From: an uncultured Collinsella sp.
Lineage (GTDB): Bacteria > Actinomycetota > Coriobacteriia > Coriobacteriales > Coriobacteriaceae
Assembly: GCA_958447445.1 (NCBI GenBank)
Contig: CAUDAE010000094.1
Coordinates: 1-7,754 of the forward strand
Length of the DNA: 7,754 nucleotides
Direction: 5' to 3'
A model generated the notes under the pieces. The model was given only the letters and a program-made list of their open reading frames with translations, made no database searches and was not told the DNA's origin. Shown here one piece after another: positions 1 to 6,082 of the stretch (position 1 is its first letter; every line of letters begins with the position of its first letter). The position numbers and the translations under genes were made by a program.

Positions 1-854
1 ATGTTGTACTTAGCCATGAGGGCGTCAACGGTACCGTCGTCGGTCAGGTCCTTGATGGCCTGGTTGATGTCGTCCTTGAGCTTGGTGTTGCCCTGGTTGA
101 TGGCGATGGCGTACTCCTCGCCGGTGCTAATCTGCTTAATGGTCTGGCAGGTGTTGAACTGCTCGGCGGTCAGCTGGCTGGCAACGGAGCGGTTGGTGAC
201 TACGGCGTCGCCCTTATCGGACTGCAGGGCGCTGAAGCACTCGGTGGCGTCTTTGTAGGGGACAATCTTGGCCTTGGGGAAGTTCTCCTGGGCAAAGGAC
301 TCGGCGGTCGAGCCAGACTGGACGATGATGGTAGCGTCGGCGTTGTTGAGCTTCTCGCTGTAGTTGTCGGCCGTGATGTCGGTGTTATCGACCTTGGTCA
401 CGATAGCCTGATCGTCCATGTAGTAGGAATCGGAGAAAGTGACTTCCTTCTCACGCTCGGGCGTGTCGGTGATAGCCGCGATGGAGACGTCATATTTGGC
501 GCCCGAAGCGACGCCCGGAACCAGCGTGTCAAAGTCATTGTTAACATACTCGACATCCAGGCCCAGCTTGTCGCCGATGGCCTTGATGAGCTCAAGGTCA
601 AAGCCCTGATAATCGCCGTTGTCATCCTTGTACTCAAACGGAGCGTACTCGGCAGAGGTGCCGACGGTGAGCGTACCATCCTTGACGAGCGCGTACTCCT
701 TGGAGCCGTCGACCTTCTCGACCTTAGCGTCGTCAGAGCTGCTGGAACCGGCATCAGAACCAGAGGTGGCGTTGGACGAGCCGCAGCCCGTCAGAGCAAG
801 GGCGAGCGCCATAGCACCCGTGGCGGCAAATGCGCCAAGCTTCTTCAGCTTCAT
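1..854 (-). CDS. Amino-acid ABC transporter substrate-binding lipoprotein (partial, C-terminus off left edge)
   Basis: Family 3 solute-binding protein that would capture an amino acid outside the membrane and pass it to an ABC permease. The 284 residues seen start with a lipoprotein signal peptide (KLKK N-region, hydrophobic stretch, LTGC lipobox with Cys24), then a Ser/Asp-rich linker to about residue 50. The binding domain follows: GTSAEYAPFEY (65-75), GFDLELIKAIG (84-94), the ITDTPEREK segment (128-136) whose Arg134 matches the carboxylate-binding Arg of the family, and a QSGST hinge-region motif (179-183). Only a few C-terminal residues seem missing, since DGTVDALMAKYN is typical of the end. 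Asn221 in DAVVTN stands where many relatives have an Asp that contacts the ligand amino group. The ATG follows GGAAGGAGA (861-869) at 6 nt. Permease and ATPase genes may lie beyond the left edge. Amino-acid specificity cannot be told. Confidence 0.93.
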   Translation of the reverse strand, partial: MKLKKLGAFAATGAMALALALTGCGSSNATSGSDAGSSSSDDAKVEKVDGSKEYALVKDGTLTVGTSAEYAPFEYKDDNGDYQGFDLELIKAIGDKLGLDVEYVNNDFDTLVPGVASGAKYDVSIAAITDTPEREKEVTFSDSYYMDDQAIVTKVDNTDITADNYSEKLNNADATIIVQSGSTAESFAQENFPKAKIVPYKDATECFSALQSDKGDAVVTNRSVASQLTAEQFNTCQTIKQISTGEEYAIAINQGNTKLKDDINQAIKDLTDDGTVDALMAKYN

Positions 855-911
855 AATCAGTCTCCTTCCGGTGACCTCGTTTGATTCAGAGGTCTGCAAA
901 AACTGTTGGCT

Positions 912-940
912 ATTATGCACCCGGAATTACGAATCTGCAA
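912..940 (-). promoter_or_regulatory. Candidate sigma-70-type promoter for the substrate-binding protein
   Basis: On the minus strand, TTGCAG (935-940) and CATAAT (912-917) are separated by 17 nt, about 60 nt upstream of the ATG at 854. The -10 box is good and the -35 box weak (first three bases only). The gap of about 150 nt behind endonuclease IV supports a separate promoter here. No clear intrinsic terminator for endonuclease IV is seen between 940 and 1001, so read-through remains possible. Confidence 0.4.
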
Positions 941-1001
941 TGAGAAAACTGATTGAAACAAACCCATAACGTGAATGGAATACTCTACTTTGTGACAGTC
1001 A

Positions 1002-1868
1002 TTACTGCTGCAATGACCTTAATAGTCTAATTTCAGCTGCATAACCTGCAAGTTCGTTCGGAGTCTCCAAAATAAACGGCAGCGAACGCAAACGGCCATT
1101 CGATACAATATTCTGCATAACCTGCATACCGCCACCAAATTCCTCGCTGCCAAGGTATCCCTTGCCGATGCACTCGTGGCGATCCTTATGGGCGCCGCAG
1201 GGGTTCTTCGAATCGTTGATGTGTACGGCATGCAAGCGATCGATACCCACCACGCGGTCGAACTCGTCGAGCACGCCGTCCAGATCATGGATGATGTCGT
1301 AGCCGGCATCGCTCACGTGGCAGGTGTCCAAACAAACGCCCAGCTTATCGGACAGCTCTGGGCACTTGGCGGCAACGCCCTCGATAATGCACGCCAGTTC
1401 TTCAAAGCTACGGCCCACCTCGGTGCCCTTGCCCGCCATGGTCTCGAGCAATACCGTCGTCTGCTGTCCCTCAAACATTACCTGGCACAGCGTGTCGACA
1501 ATCATCTGAATGCCGGCGTCTGCCCCCTGTCCCACATGCGCACCGGGGTGAAAATTGTAGTAGTTGCCGGGCAGTGCTTCCAGACGCTGCAAATCTTCCG
1601 CCATAGCCTCCAAGGCAAACTCTCGCGCCCGCTCCTTAGCGGAGCAGGGGTTATAGGTATACGGGGCATGCGCCACCAGCGGTCCAAAGTCGTTTTGCGC
1701 CATAAGCTCGCGCAGAGCCGCCACGTCATCCATGTCAAGGTCTTTTGCCTTGCCACCGCGCGGGTTGCGCGTAAAGAATGCAAAGGTATTGGCGCCAATG
1801 GACAGCGCCGTCTCCCCCATCGCCCGATAGCCCTTCGTCGTCGAAAGATGACACCCGATCGTCAGCAT
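1002..1868 (-). CDS. nfo: Endonuclease IV (AP endonuclease, family 2)
   Basis: Cuts DNA 5' of abasic sites during base excision repair, using a trinuclear zinc centre in a TIM barrel. The 288 residues match the usual family length of about 280-300. All nine expected metal ligands can be placed: His67 (VAHAPY), His107 (NFHPGAH), Glu142 (LLETMAGKG), Asp181 and His184 (LDTCH), His216 (VHIND), Asp229 and His231 (HKDRHE), and Glu268 (ILETP). I start at the ATG at 1868 because GAGGGGGAG lies about 6 nt ahead. The in-frame TTG two codons upstream (1874) sits almost on that site and is less likely. A palindromic repeat (1883-1970) lies just upstream of the ribosome binding site. It is probably co-transcribed with the oxidoreductase and aldo/keto reductase genes on the same strand. 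Confidence 0.96.
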   Translation of the reverse strand: MLTIGCHLSTTKGYRAMGETALSIGANTFAFFTRNPRGGKAKDLDMDDVAALRELMAQNDFGPLVAHAPYTYNPCSAKERAREFALEAMAEDLQRLEALPGNYYNFHPGAHVGQGADAGIQMIVDTLCQVMFEGQQTTVLLETMAGKGTEVGRSFEELACIIEGVAAKCPELSDKLGVCLDTCHVSDAGYDIIHDLDGVLDEFDRVVGIDRLHAVHINDSKNPCGAHKDRHECIGKGYLGSEEFGGGMQVMQNIVSNGRLRSLPFILETPNELAGYAAEIRLLRSLQQ

Positions 1869-1882
1869 CTCCAACTCCCCCT

Positions 1883-1970
1883 CATCAGTTGCGGTGAAAT
1901 ACGGTCTATTAGTGCCTTATTTTGGCGCAAACAGGCCGTATTCCACCGCAAGTTATAAAAGGGGCATCAG
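1883..1970. repeat. 88-bp palindromic repeat, copy 1
   Basis: Direct copy of the element at 3066-3152, in the same orientation. It begins CATCAGTTGCGGTGAAATA and ends with TATTCCACCGCAAG, then TTATAAAAGGGGCATCAG. The two arms (TTGCGGTGAAATACGG.. and ..CCGTATTCCACCGCAA) form a long stem of about 22 bp with two A-C mismatches and one T-G pair, around a loop of about 18-20 nt. CATCAG occurs at both ends. It fills most of the gap between the oxidoreductase stop (2035) and the endonuclease IV ribosome binding site. No T-run follows the stem on either strand, so it is not a typical intrinsic terminator. Confidence 0.9.
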
Positions 1971-2034
1971 AGATGTGGGCTGCCAGGCACCACGGGCGCC
2001 GGCGTCATGATCCCCTACGCGTCAGCGCCAAGTC

Positions 2035-3054
2035 CTAGAGGGCTAGACGGATTGCATCGATGATGTGCGCACAGCGCTGCGTGGCGGCAAGGGGCATGAC
2101 GGGACTCTCGAGTTTCCCCGCCTGAATGAGCTGCGTCGCATGCTGGATTTCGCCGTAGAAATCATCGATCTCAAACGGGGCATTTATTTCTAGCGTTCGA
2201 CCGTCGGAATACTTCACATGAGCGCGCTCGGGGCGATGGAGACGCTCGATTTCCAACGAGCCTCGCTCACAGGCAATCGTTAAGCGGCTTTCATATGTTG
2301 CTTTGCCGTCGCACGCCATATGAATGGGTATACCGCCGACGCTCATATGGATCTCGTCGGCCCAATCGACGCGGCCGCCCGATACGTCACGCCAGCGAAC
2401 TTCACGGGACGAAACCTCGCACGCGCCCGCGAGCAAATCCTCAAACCAACCGACCGCATAACAGCCCATGTCATATAGACAGCCGCCCTGCAACGGATCA
2501 AGCAGATAGCCCGAAGGAAACTCGCCGTAATCGAGCTTTTGCACGCTTTCAATCGAGACAATACGGCCAAGCTCACCCGACGCAAGCAAGTCCTTCACGC
2601 GAGTGTGCATCGGGCAAAACCGATTCTTCATCGCCTCCATAAACAGCACGCCGCGCTCGCGAGAGATGGAGACAATCGAGAGAGCCTCTTCCTCACTCAA
2701 AACGGCCGGCTTTTCGCACAGCACGGCCTTTCCGGCGCGCAGCGCGCGACAGGCCCAACGCGTATGCATGCCATGCGGAAGAGCCAAGTAGACTGCATCG
2801 ACATCGGGGTCGGCAATCAGCGCGTCATAAGCCGCATCGCCGTTATCGTCGACCGAGGCATGGCCATGCGCGGCATCGATCGAAAACGCTCGGCAAAATT
2901 CCTCGACATGTGCAGGAGTGCGGCCGGCCGCAGCCACCAGCCGTGCCCCGTCCATCTCCTTGAGCGACGATGCAAATCGATGCGAAATGTGCCCGGCGCC
3001 CAAAACGCCCCAACGAACCTCACGCGAATCATTACGTAAACCTCGGTCACCCAC
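2035..3054 (-). CDS. Gfo/Idh/MocA family NAD(P)-dependent oxidoreductase
   Basis: Probable cytoplasmic sugar, polyol or diol dehydrogenase; the exact substrate cannot be read from sequence. The 339 residues have the family's two-domain form. An N-terminal Rossmann fold shows WGVLGAGHIS (15-24) for dinucleotide binding, ALPHGMH (91-97), and CEKP (113-116) whose Lys115 is the conserved family lysine. The C-terminal alpha/beta domain carries GGCLYDMGCYAV (190-201). The overall look is close to the dihydrodiol dehydrogenase/xylose dehydrogenase branch. It starts with GTG at 3054, preceded by GGGAGG at 5 nt, and there is no in-frame ATG near the N-terminus. Repeat copy 2 touches this ribosome binding site. 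It lies between the aldo/keto reductase and nfo on the same strand, consistent with an operon, and pairing with a second NAD(P)-linked enzyme hints at a shared carbohydrate or carbonyl substrate (inference). Confidence 0.9.
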   Translation of the reverse strand: MGDRGLRNDSREVRWGVLGAGHISHRFASSLKEMDGARLVAAAGRTPAHVEEFCRAFSIDAAHGHASVDDNGDAAYDALIADPDVDAVYLALPHGMHTRWACRALRAGKAVLCEKPAVLSEEEALSIVSISRERGVLFMEAMKNRFCPMHTRVKDLLASGELGRIVSIESVQKLDYGEFPSGYLLDPLQGGCLYDMGCYAVGWFEDLLAGACEVSSREVRWRDVSGGRVDWADEIHMSVGGIPIHMACDGKATYESRLTIACERGSLEIERLHRPERAHVKYSDGRTLEINAPFEIDDFYGEIQHATQLIQAGKLESPVMPLAATQRCAHIIDAIRLAL

Positions 3055-3065
3055 GATAGCCTCCC

Positions 3066-3152
3066 ATCAGTTGCGGTGAAATAGTTCCTGTTGATGCCTT
3101 ATTCTGCCGCAAACAGGAACTATTCCACCGCAAGTTATAAAAGGGGCATCAG
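3066..3152. repeat. 87-bp palindromic repeat, copy 2
   Basis: Second copy of the 1883-1970 element, same orientation, about 1.2 kb away. The outer parts are identical to copy 1 (CATCAGTTGCGGTGAAATA at the left; TATTCCACCGCAAG and ATAAAAGGGGCATCAG at the right). The inner arm differs: GTTCCTGTT replaces CGGTCTATT, and the opposite arm changes to match (AACAGGAA in place of AACAGGCC). On the minus strand the element contains the stop codon of the aldo/keto reductase (3149-3151, in its CTGATG end). Its other end touches the GGGAGG ribosome binding site of the oxidoreductase, so it makes up almost the whole intergenic gap. Confidence 0.9.
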
Positions 3153-4336
3153 GAGCGCGTTTTGCCGAAGACTTTAAGCATGGCCGTTACGGGGCCCGGC
3201 TGGAAGCGTCGGCGCACGTCATCGAGACGCTCGGGGATATCGATATGCTGCGGGCAGTGGCGCGCGCATTTGCCGCACTTGACGCAATTGCTCACCAGCT
3301 TGGGCTCGCTCGTGCGCACCGCACTCGCCGTGAGGTATTGCGACAGCCCCGTAAACCAGCTGTGCGCATAGCTCGCGTTGTAGGCGGCAAAGCAGCCGGG
3401 AATGTTGATACCCTTGGGACATGGCATGCAGTAGCTGCATCCCGTGCAGGGCACGCGATTCGATTTTTCAAACTCATCCAGCACGTGCGCGATCGTGTCG
3501 AGCTGGTTGGCAGTCATCGAATTCGGCAATGCGAGGTCTGCCAGTGACGAATTCTCATCCACCTGCGCGGTATCGGTCATACCTGAAAGCAACATGGTCA
3601 CCTGGGGATGATTCCACACCCACGAGAGCCCCCAAGCGGCAGGCGTATGCAAATGCCGGTCGCATGCACCGTCGAGAACAGCGCGCGCCCGCGGAGGCAA
3701 TTTGCCTGCCAAGCGTCCGCCCAAAAGCGGCTCCATCACAAACACCGCGAGGCCTCGCTCGGCGGTGGCCATGAGCCCCGCTGTTCCCGCCTGATATCGC
3801 TCTCCAGCGTAATTGTACTGGATCTGGCAAAAGTCCCACTCATACGCATCGAGCATCGTGAGGAAGTCCGCCGCGCTGCCGTGGTACGAAAAACCGATCT
3901 GGCGAATGCGCCCCGCCGCCTTTTGACGAGCGATCCAGTCCTCGATGCCCAGCGCCACCACGCGCTCCCACTGCGCAGGCGAGGTGATGTTGTGCATAAG
4001 GTAATAGTCGATATGGTCGGTCTGCAGGCGGCGCAGCTGCTCGTCGAAGAACCGGTCGAAATCCTCCGCGCATTTGCACGAAGCATGCGGCAGCTTGGTT
4101 GCGAGCAAAACCTGGTCGCGCAAGCCCAGGCGCTCAAGCGACGCACCCACGCACGCCTCGTTGCCGGGATAGAGATAGGCCGTGTCCAGGTAGTTAATCC
4201 CCTGCTCCACCGCACGGGAAATGATGGCATCGGCTGTCTTCGCATCCGGACGTCCCGGCGCACCGGGAAACCTCATGCAGCCCAGACCCAGAGCGGATAT
4301 TCGGTTACCACTTTTAGGGTCAACGCGGTATTGCAC
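3149..4336 (-). CDS. Aldo/keto reductase with C-terminal 4Fe-4S ferredoxin module
   Basis: Predicted cytoplasmic oxidoreductase of 395 residues. Residues 1 to about 280 form the aldo/keto reductase barrel with the catalytic tetrad in place: Asp51 and Tyr56 (LDTAYLYPGNE), Lys81 (ATKLP) and His115 (YLMHN). Residues about 290-375 add two cysteine clusters: CTGCSYCMPCP (Cys297, 300, 303, 306) and CVKCGKCARHCP (Cys351, 354, 357, 361), as in bacterial ferredoxin-like iron-sulfur domains. This layout is common in anaerobes. It suggests electron exchange between the barrel and a ferredoxin or flavodoxin partner, or a structural role for the clusters (inference). The start is GTG at 4336, with GGGAGGGGAGG just ahead at 4 nt. 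It is probably the first gene of the minus-strand set; I see no convincing promoter in the 4353-4460 region. The stop lies inside repeat copy 2. Confidence 0.93.
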   Translation of the reverse strand: MQYRVDPKSGNRISALGLGCMRFPGAPGRPDAKTADAIISRAVEQGINYLDTAYLYPGNEACVGASLERLGLRDQVLLATKLPHASCKCAEDFDRFFDEQLRRLQTDHIDYYLMHNITSPAQWERVVALGIEDWIARQKAAGRIRQIGFSYHGSAADFLTMLDAYEWDFCQIQYNYAGERYQAGTAGLMATAERGLAVFVMEPLLGGRLAGKLPPRARAVLDGACDRHLHTPAAWGLSWVWNHPQVTMLLSGMTDTAQVDENSSLADLALPNSMTANQLDTIAHVLDEFEKSNRVPCTGCSYCMPCPKGINIPGCFAAYNASYAHSWFTGLSQYLTASAVRTSEPKLVSNCVKCGKCARHCPQHIDIPERLDDVRRRFQPGPVTAMLKVFGKTRS

Positions 4337-4498
4337 GGCCCCTCCCCTCCCATCGAAGCCCTGACAAGGCGAAACAAACCCGTCACGTCATCGAAACACA
4401 TCGGAATCGCAATTGAGAACGTATCGTAACGCAGCAGAAATCGAGCCGTCACGGCACCGCTTTAACATCAGCATAAAGCCCGATGAAAGGAGTCGCCC
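4337..4498. other. Divergent intergenic region between aldo/keto reductase and panE leader
   Basis: This 162-bp stretch must hold the start signals for the minus-strand aldo/keto reductase and probably for the plus-strand panE leader. The GGGAGGGGAGG ribosome binding site of the reductase occupies 4341-4351. On the plus strand, TAACAT (4463-4468) and CATAAA (4472-4477) are possible -10 boxes, but neither has a good -35 box at the right distance. I see no repeat, operator palindrome or RNA gene here. Confidence 0.5.
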
Positions 4499-4555
4499 AT
4501 GCCCACGCGCATGTCTTTGCGGTCTGCCCCGTGGCATAAGCGCACAGCGCAATAG
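4499..4555 (+). CDS. Putative 18-aa leader peptide upstream of panE
   Basis: ATG at 4499 follows AAAGGAG (4486-4492) at 6 nt, the best ribosome binding site on the plus strand in this region. The ORF encodes MPTRMSLRSAPWHKRTAQ and ends with TAG. It is Arg/Lys-rich, with one Trp, and has no run of a single amino acid that would name a sensed compound. An imperfect hairpin (TTGCG and TGCC pairing with GGCA and CGCAA, 4518-4552) overlaps its second half and is followed by a T-rich stretch (TTTCTTTTT, 4556-4564). I do not recognise the peptide. It could be a regulatory upstream ORF, part of a small RNA, or a chance ORF. Confidence 0.4.
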   Translation: MPTRMSLRSAPWHKRTAQ

Positions 4556-4617
4556 TTTCTTTTTCATAACAGCCGCCCCGCGCACCCACCAATCACCCTG
4601 GCAGCATACAATCCATC

Positions 4618-4643
4618 AGGCGCCCCTTACGCGGGCGCCTTTT
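4618..4643 (+). terminator. Intrinsic terminator/attenuator-like hairpin ahead of panE
   Basis: AGGCGCCC (4618-4625) pairs with GGGCGCCT (4633-4640) over 8 bp with a 7-nt loop, followed by TTT (4641-4643; four T including the stem end). It ends only 4 nt before the GGGGAG ribosome binding site of panE and 19 nt before its ATG. Upstream, CGCCCCGCG (4574-4582) could pair with CGCGGGCG (4630-4637) with one bulged C, which would break this hairpin. That makes a terminator/antiterminator switch conceivable (inference). Confidence 0.6.
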
Positions 4644-4662
4644 ATATGGGGAGATGATTCAC

Positions 4663-5577
4663 ATGCAGATCAACAAGGTCGCCTTTATCGGCAAGGGCGG
4701 CGTCGGCCTGCTCTACGGCAGCATGATTGCCAAGGCCCTCGGCAATGACGCCGTCGAATACGTCATGGATGACACCCGTTTTGAGCGTCACGCGGGCGAT
4801 GCGCTCACCGTCAACGGAAAGCCTTGCGATCTCACGTCCGTCCGTGCCAGCGAGGCAGCGCCCACCGATCTGGTCATCCTGACGGTCAAGACCACCGGTC
4901 TCGACCAAGCACTCAAGACTATGGAGCGTGTCGTGGGGCCCAACACGCTCATCGCCTCCCTGTGCAACGGCATTACGAGCGAGCAAAAGATTGCCGAACG
5001 CTTTGGCTGGGAGCATACCGTTCTTGGTATCTGCCAGGGCATGGACGCCGTGTTTCTCAACGGCGTGCTCACCTTTACCAATGCGGGCGAAATCCGCTTT
5101 GGCGCGGTGGCCGGCACGAACCCCGCAACCATCACCGCGATCGACGAGCTCTATACGCGCTGCGGCATCGCCCATACCGTCGAGGACGACATCGCCCACC
5201 GCATGTGGGCCAAACTCATGCTCAACGACGGCATCAACCAGACCTGCATGGCCTACGGCGGGACCTACGGAAGCGCCACGGAGCCGGGCTCCGAGCAGCG
5301 TCGCTGCTTTGTTTCCGCCATGCGCGAAACGCTTGCGGTCGCCAACGCCGAGGGCGTTGAACTGACCGAGGCAGACCTGACGCAAATGGTGCACCTCATC
5401 GAGGGAATCGACCCCGCCGGTATGCCCTCGATGGCTCAAGACCGCATCGCAAGGCGCAAAACCGAGGTTGATGAGTTCGCGGGCACCATCTGCCGCCTCG
5501 CAGCCAAACACGATATCCAGGCACCGCAAAACGAGTGGCTCTATCGGCGCATCCGCGATATCGAGAAAAGCTGGTAG
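4663..5577 (+). CDS. panE: 2-dehydropantoate 2-reductase (ketopantoate reductase)
   Basis: Predicted to reduce ketopantoate to pantoate with NADPH, the step before pantothenate synthetase on the way to coenzyme A. The 304 residues match the ApbA/PanE family length. The N-terminal Rossmann fold carries FIGKGGVG (8-15) and VKTTG (75-79). CNG (101-103) supplies the conserved Asn102. The C-terminal helical domain shows MWAKLMLN (181-188), with the expected catalytic Lys184 and Asn188, and MPSMAQDRIARRKTEVDEFAG (254-274 region) with Ser256 and Glu268. I chose the ATG at 4663 because GGGGAG (4648-4653) is 9 nt ahead; the in-frame ATG at 4654 directly abuts that site. It is the only long plus-strand gene here. 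Homologues in the family include reductases of other 2-keto acids, so the exact substrate is an inference. Confidence 0.9.
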   Translation: MQINKVAFIGKGGVGLLYGSMIAKALGNDAVEYVMDDTRFERHAGDALTVNGKPCDLTSVRASEAAPTDLVILTVKTTGLDQALKTMERVVGPNTLIASLCNGITSEQKIAERFGWEHTVLGICQGMDAVFLNGVLTFTNAGEIRFGAVAGTNPATITAIDELYTRCGIAHTVEDDIAHRMWAKLMLNDGINQTCMAYGGTYGSATEPGSEQRRCFVSAMRETLAVANAEGVELTEADLTQMVHLIEGIDPAGMPSMAQDRIARRKTEVDEFAGTICRLAAKHDIQAPQNEWLYRRIRDIEKSW

Positions 5578-5614
5578 CGCCGACGCGCCGCATTCAACAG
5601 CCTTAACAGCAAAA

Positions 5615-5645
5615 CCGCCGCAAGGGAACCTTTCCCCTGCGGCGG
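5615..5645. terminator. Hairpin between convergent panE and the small membrane protein gene
   Basis: CCGCCGCAAGGG (5615-5626) pairs with CCCCTGCGGCGG (5634-5645), 12 positions with one mismatch and a 7-nt loop. On the minus strand it is followed by TTTT (complement of 5611-5614), a fair intrinsic terminator for the small gene at 5893-5687. On the plus strand only a scattered T-rich stretch (CCTTCATCTTCG) follows, so it is weaker for panE. Its place between convergent genes fits a shared terminator. Confidence 0.75.
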
Positions 5646-5686
5646 CCTTCATCTTCGTCTATGACCGGCGGCCGATCTCACAACAG

Positions 5687-5893
5687 TTAGCGTTGCGACC
5701 CCGGCACCTCGTCCTCATCGTCGCGGCAAAGAACCACGCCCGCGCTTCCCAGCAGTGCGGCCGCGATCAGCGCGCCGACCACGATAGGAGCAGTCTCGCA
5801 TGTCCCCTGCATGCCCGCGACGAGCGCGACCGTGGGACCAAGGCAGCCGAGCATCAACGCGACGGCGGCAACGGCAATATCTCGAGCATTCAC
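5687..5893 (-). CDS. Small putative membrane protein, 68 aa
   Basis: Not recognised. The sequence predicts two membrane helices, about residues 5-27 (IAVAAVALMLGCLGPTVALVA) and 36-56 (APIVVGALIAAALLGSAGVVL), joined by a short loop with one Cys (TCETAP). A charged tail CRDDEDEVPGSQR follows. It starts with GTG, the only start codon near the N-terminus after an upstream in-frame TAA. The ribosome binding site is weak (GAAGAAG, 7 nt ahead). Support comes from the clear hydrophobic pattern and from the terminator-like hairpin with TTTT just beyond the stop (5615-5645). It is small enough that a chance ORF cannot be excluded. The gene next upstream, on the same strand, ends at 6083 and has its own hairpin between, so this is probably a single-gene unit. 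Confidence 0.55.
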   Translation of the reverse strand: MNARDIAVAAVALMLGCLGPTVALVAGMQGTCETAPIVVGALIAAALLGSAGVVLCRDDEDEVPGSQR

Positions 5894-6002
5894 AAGACCA
5901 CTTCTTCCAAGAGAAAGACCTTATTTCTCATGAACTAGTGTGCCCCGCATCCATACGCCCAGCGTACCGCCACGGTAAGGGCTCTGTTAACTCAAACGCG
6001 CA

Positions 6003-6054
6003 TAAAGAACGGGCGGCTTTACGTTGCCTAAAAGCTCAGTAAAGACGTCCGCCC
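6003..6054 (-). terminator. Probable terminator of the secreted protein gene
   Basis: On the minus strand GGGCGG (complement of 6049-6054) pairs with CCGCCC (complement of 6011-6016), and TTTAC (complement of 6039-6043) with GTAAA (complement of 6018-6022). The two stems are separated by an asymmetric internal loop (5 nt against 1). The T-rich stretch GTTCTTTA follows. It lies about 30 nt beyond the stop of the 6083-6856 gene. The stem is imperfect, so efficiency is uncertain. The rest of the 5894-6082 gap shows nothing convincing. Confidence 0.5.
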
Positions 6055-6082
6055 ATCATGTGCCTATTTTGCTTATGGCAGA

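Noticed and set aside
1176..1958. 260-codon plus-strand frame opposite endonuclease IV that also runs through repeat copy 1
   Set aside because: All nine metal ligands of endonuclease IV are on the other strand, and this frame shows no family signature.
1883..1970. Repeat copy read as an intrinsic terminator
   Set aside because: The stem is long, but no T-run follows it on either strand in either copy.
1883..3152. Oxidoreductase gene as the cargo of a composite mobile element bounded by the two repeats
   Set aside because: The copies are in direct orientation and there is no transposase between them. The gene matches its neighbours in strand and style, so two separate dispersed copies are simpler.
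3608..4429. 273-codon plus-strand frame opposite the aldo/keto reductase
   Set aside because: It overlaps a gene with complete catalytic and iron-sulfur motifs and has an Arg/His/Pro-rich composition typical of a shadow frame.
4388..4585. 65-codon minus-strand frame in the panE leader region
   Set aside because: It has no good ribosome binding site and no recognisable content, and it overlaps the regulatory elements of both divergent units.
4642..5652. Long open frame (336 codons) on the minus strand opposite panE
   Set aside because: It is antisense to a well-supported ketopantoate reductase and shows no recognisable domain. Open antisense frames are common in GC-rich genes with biased third positions.
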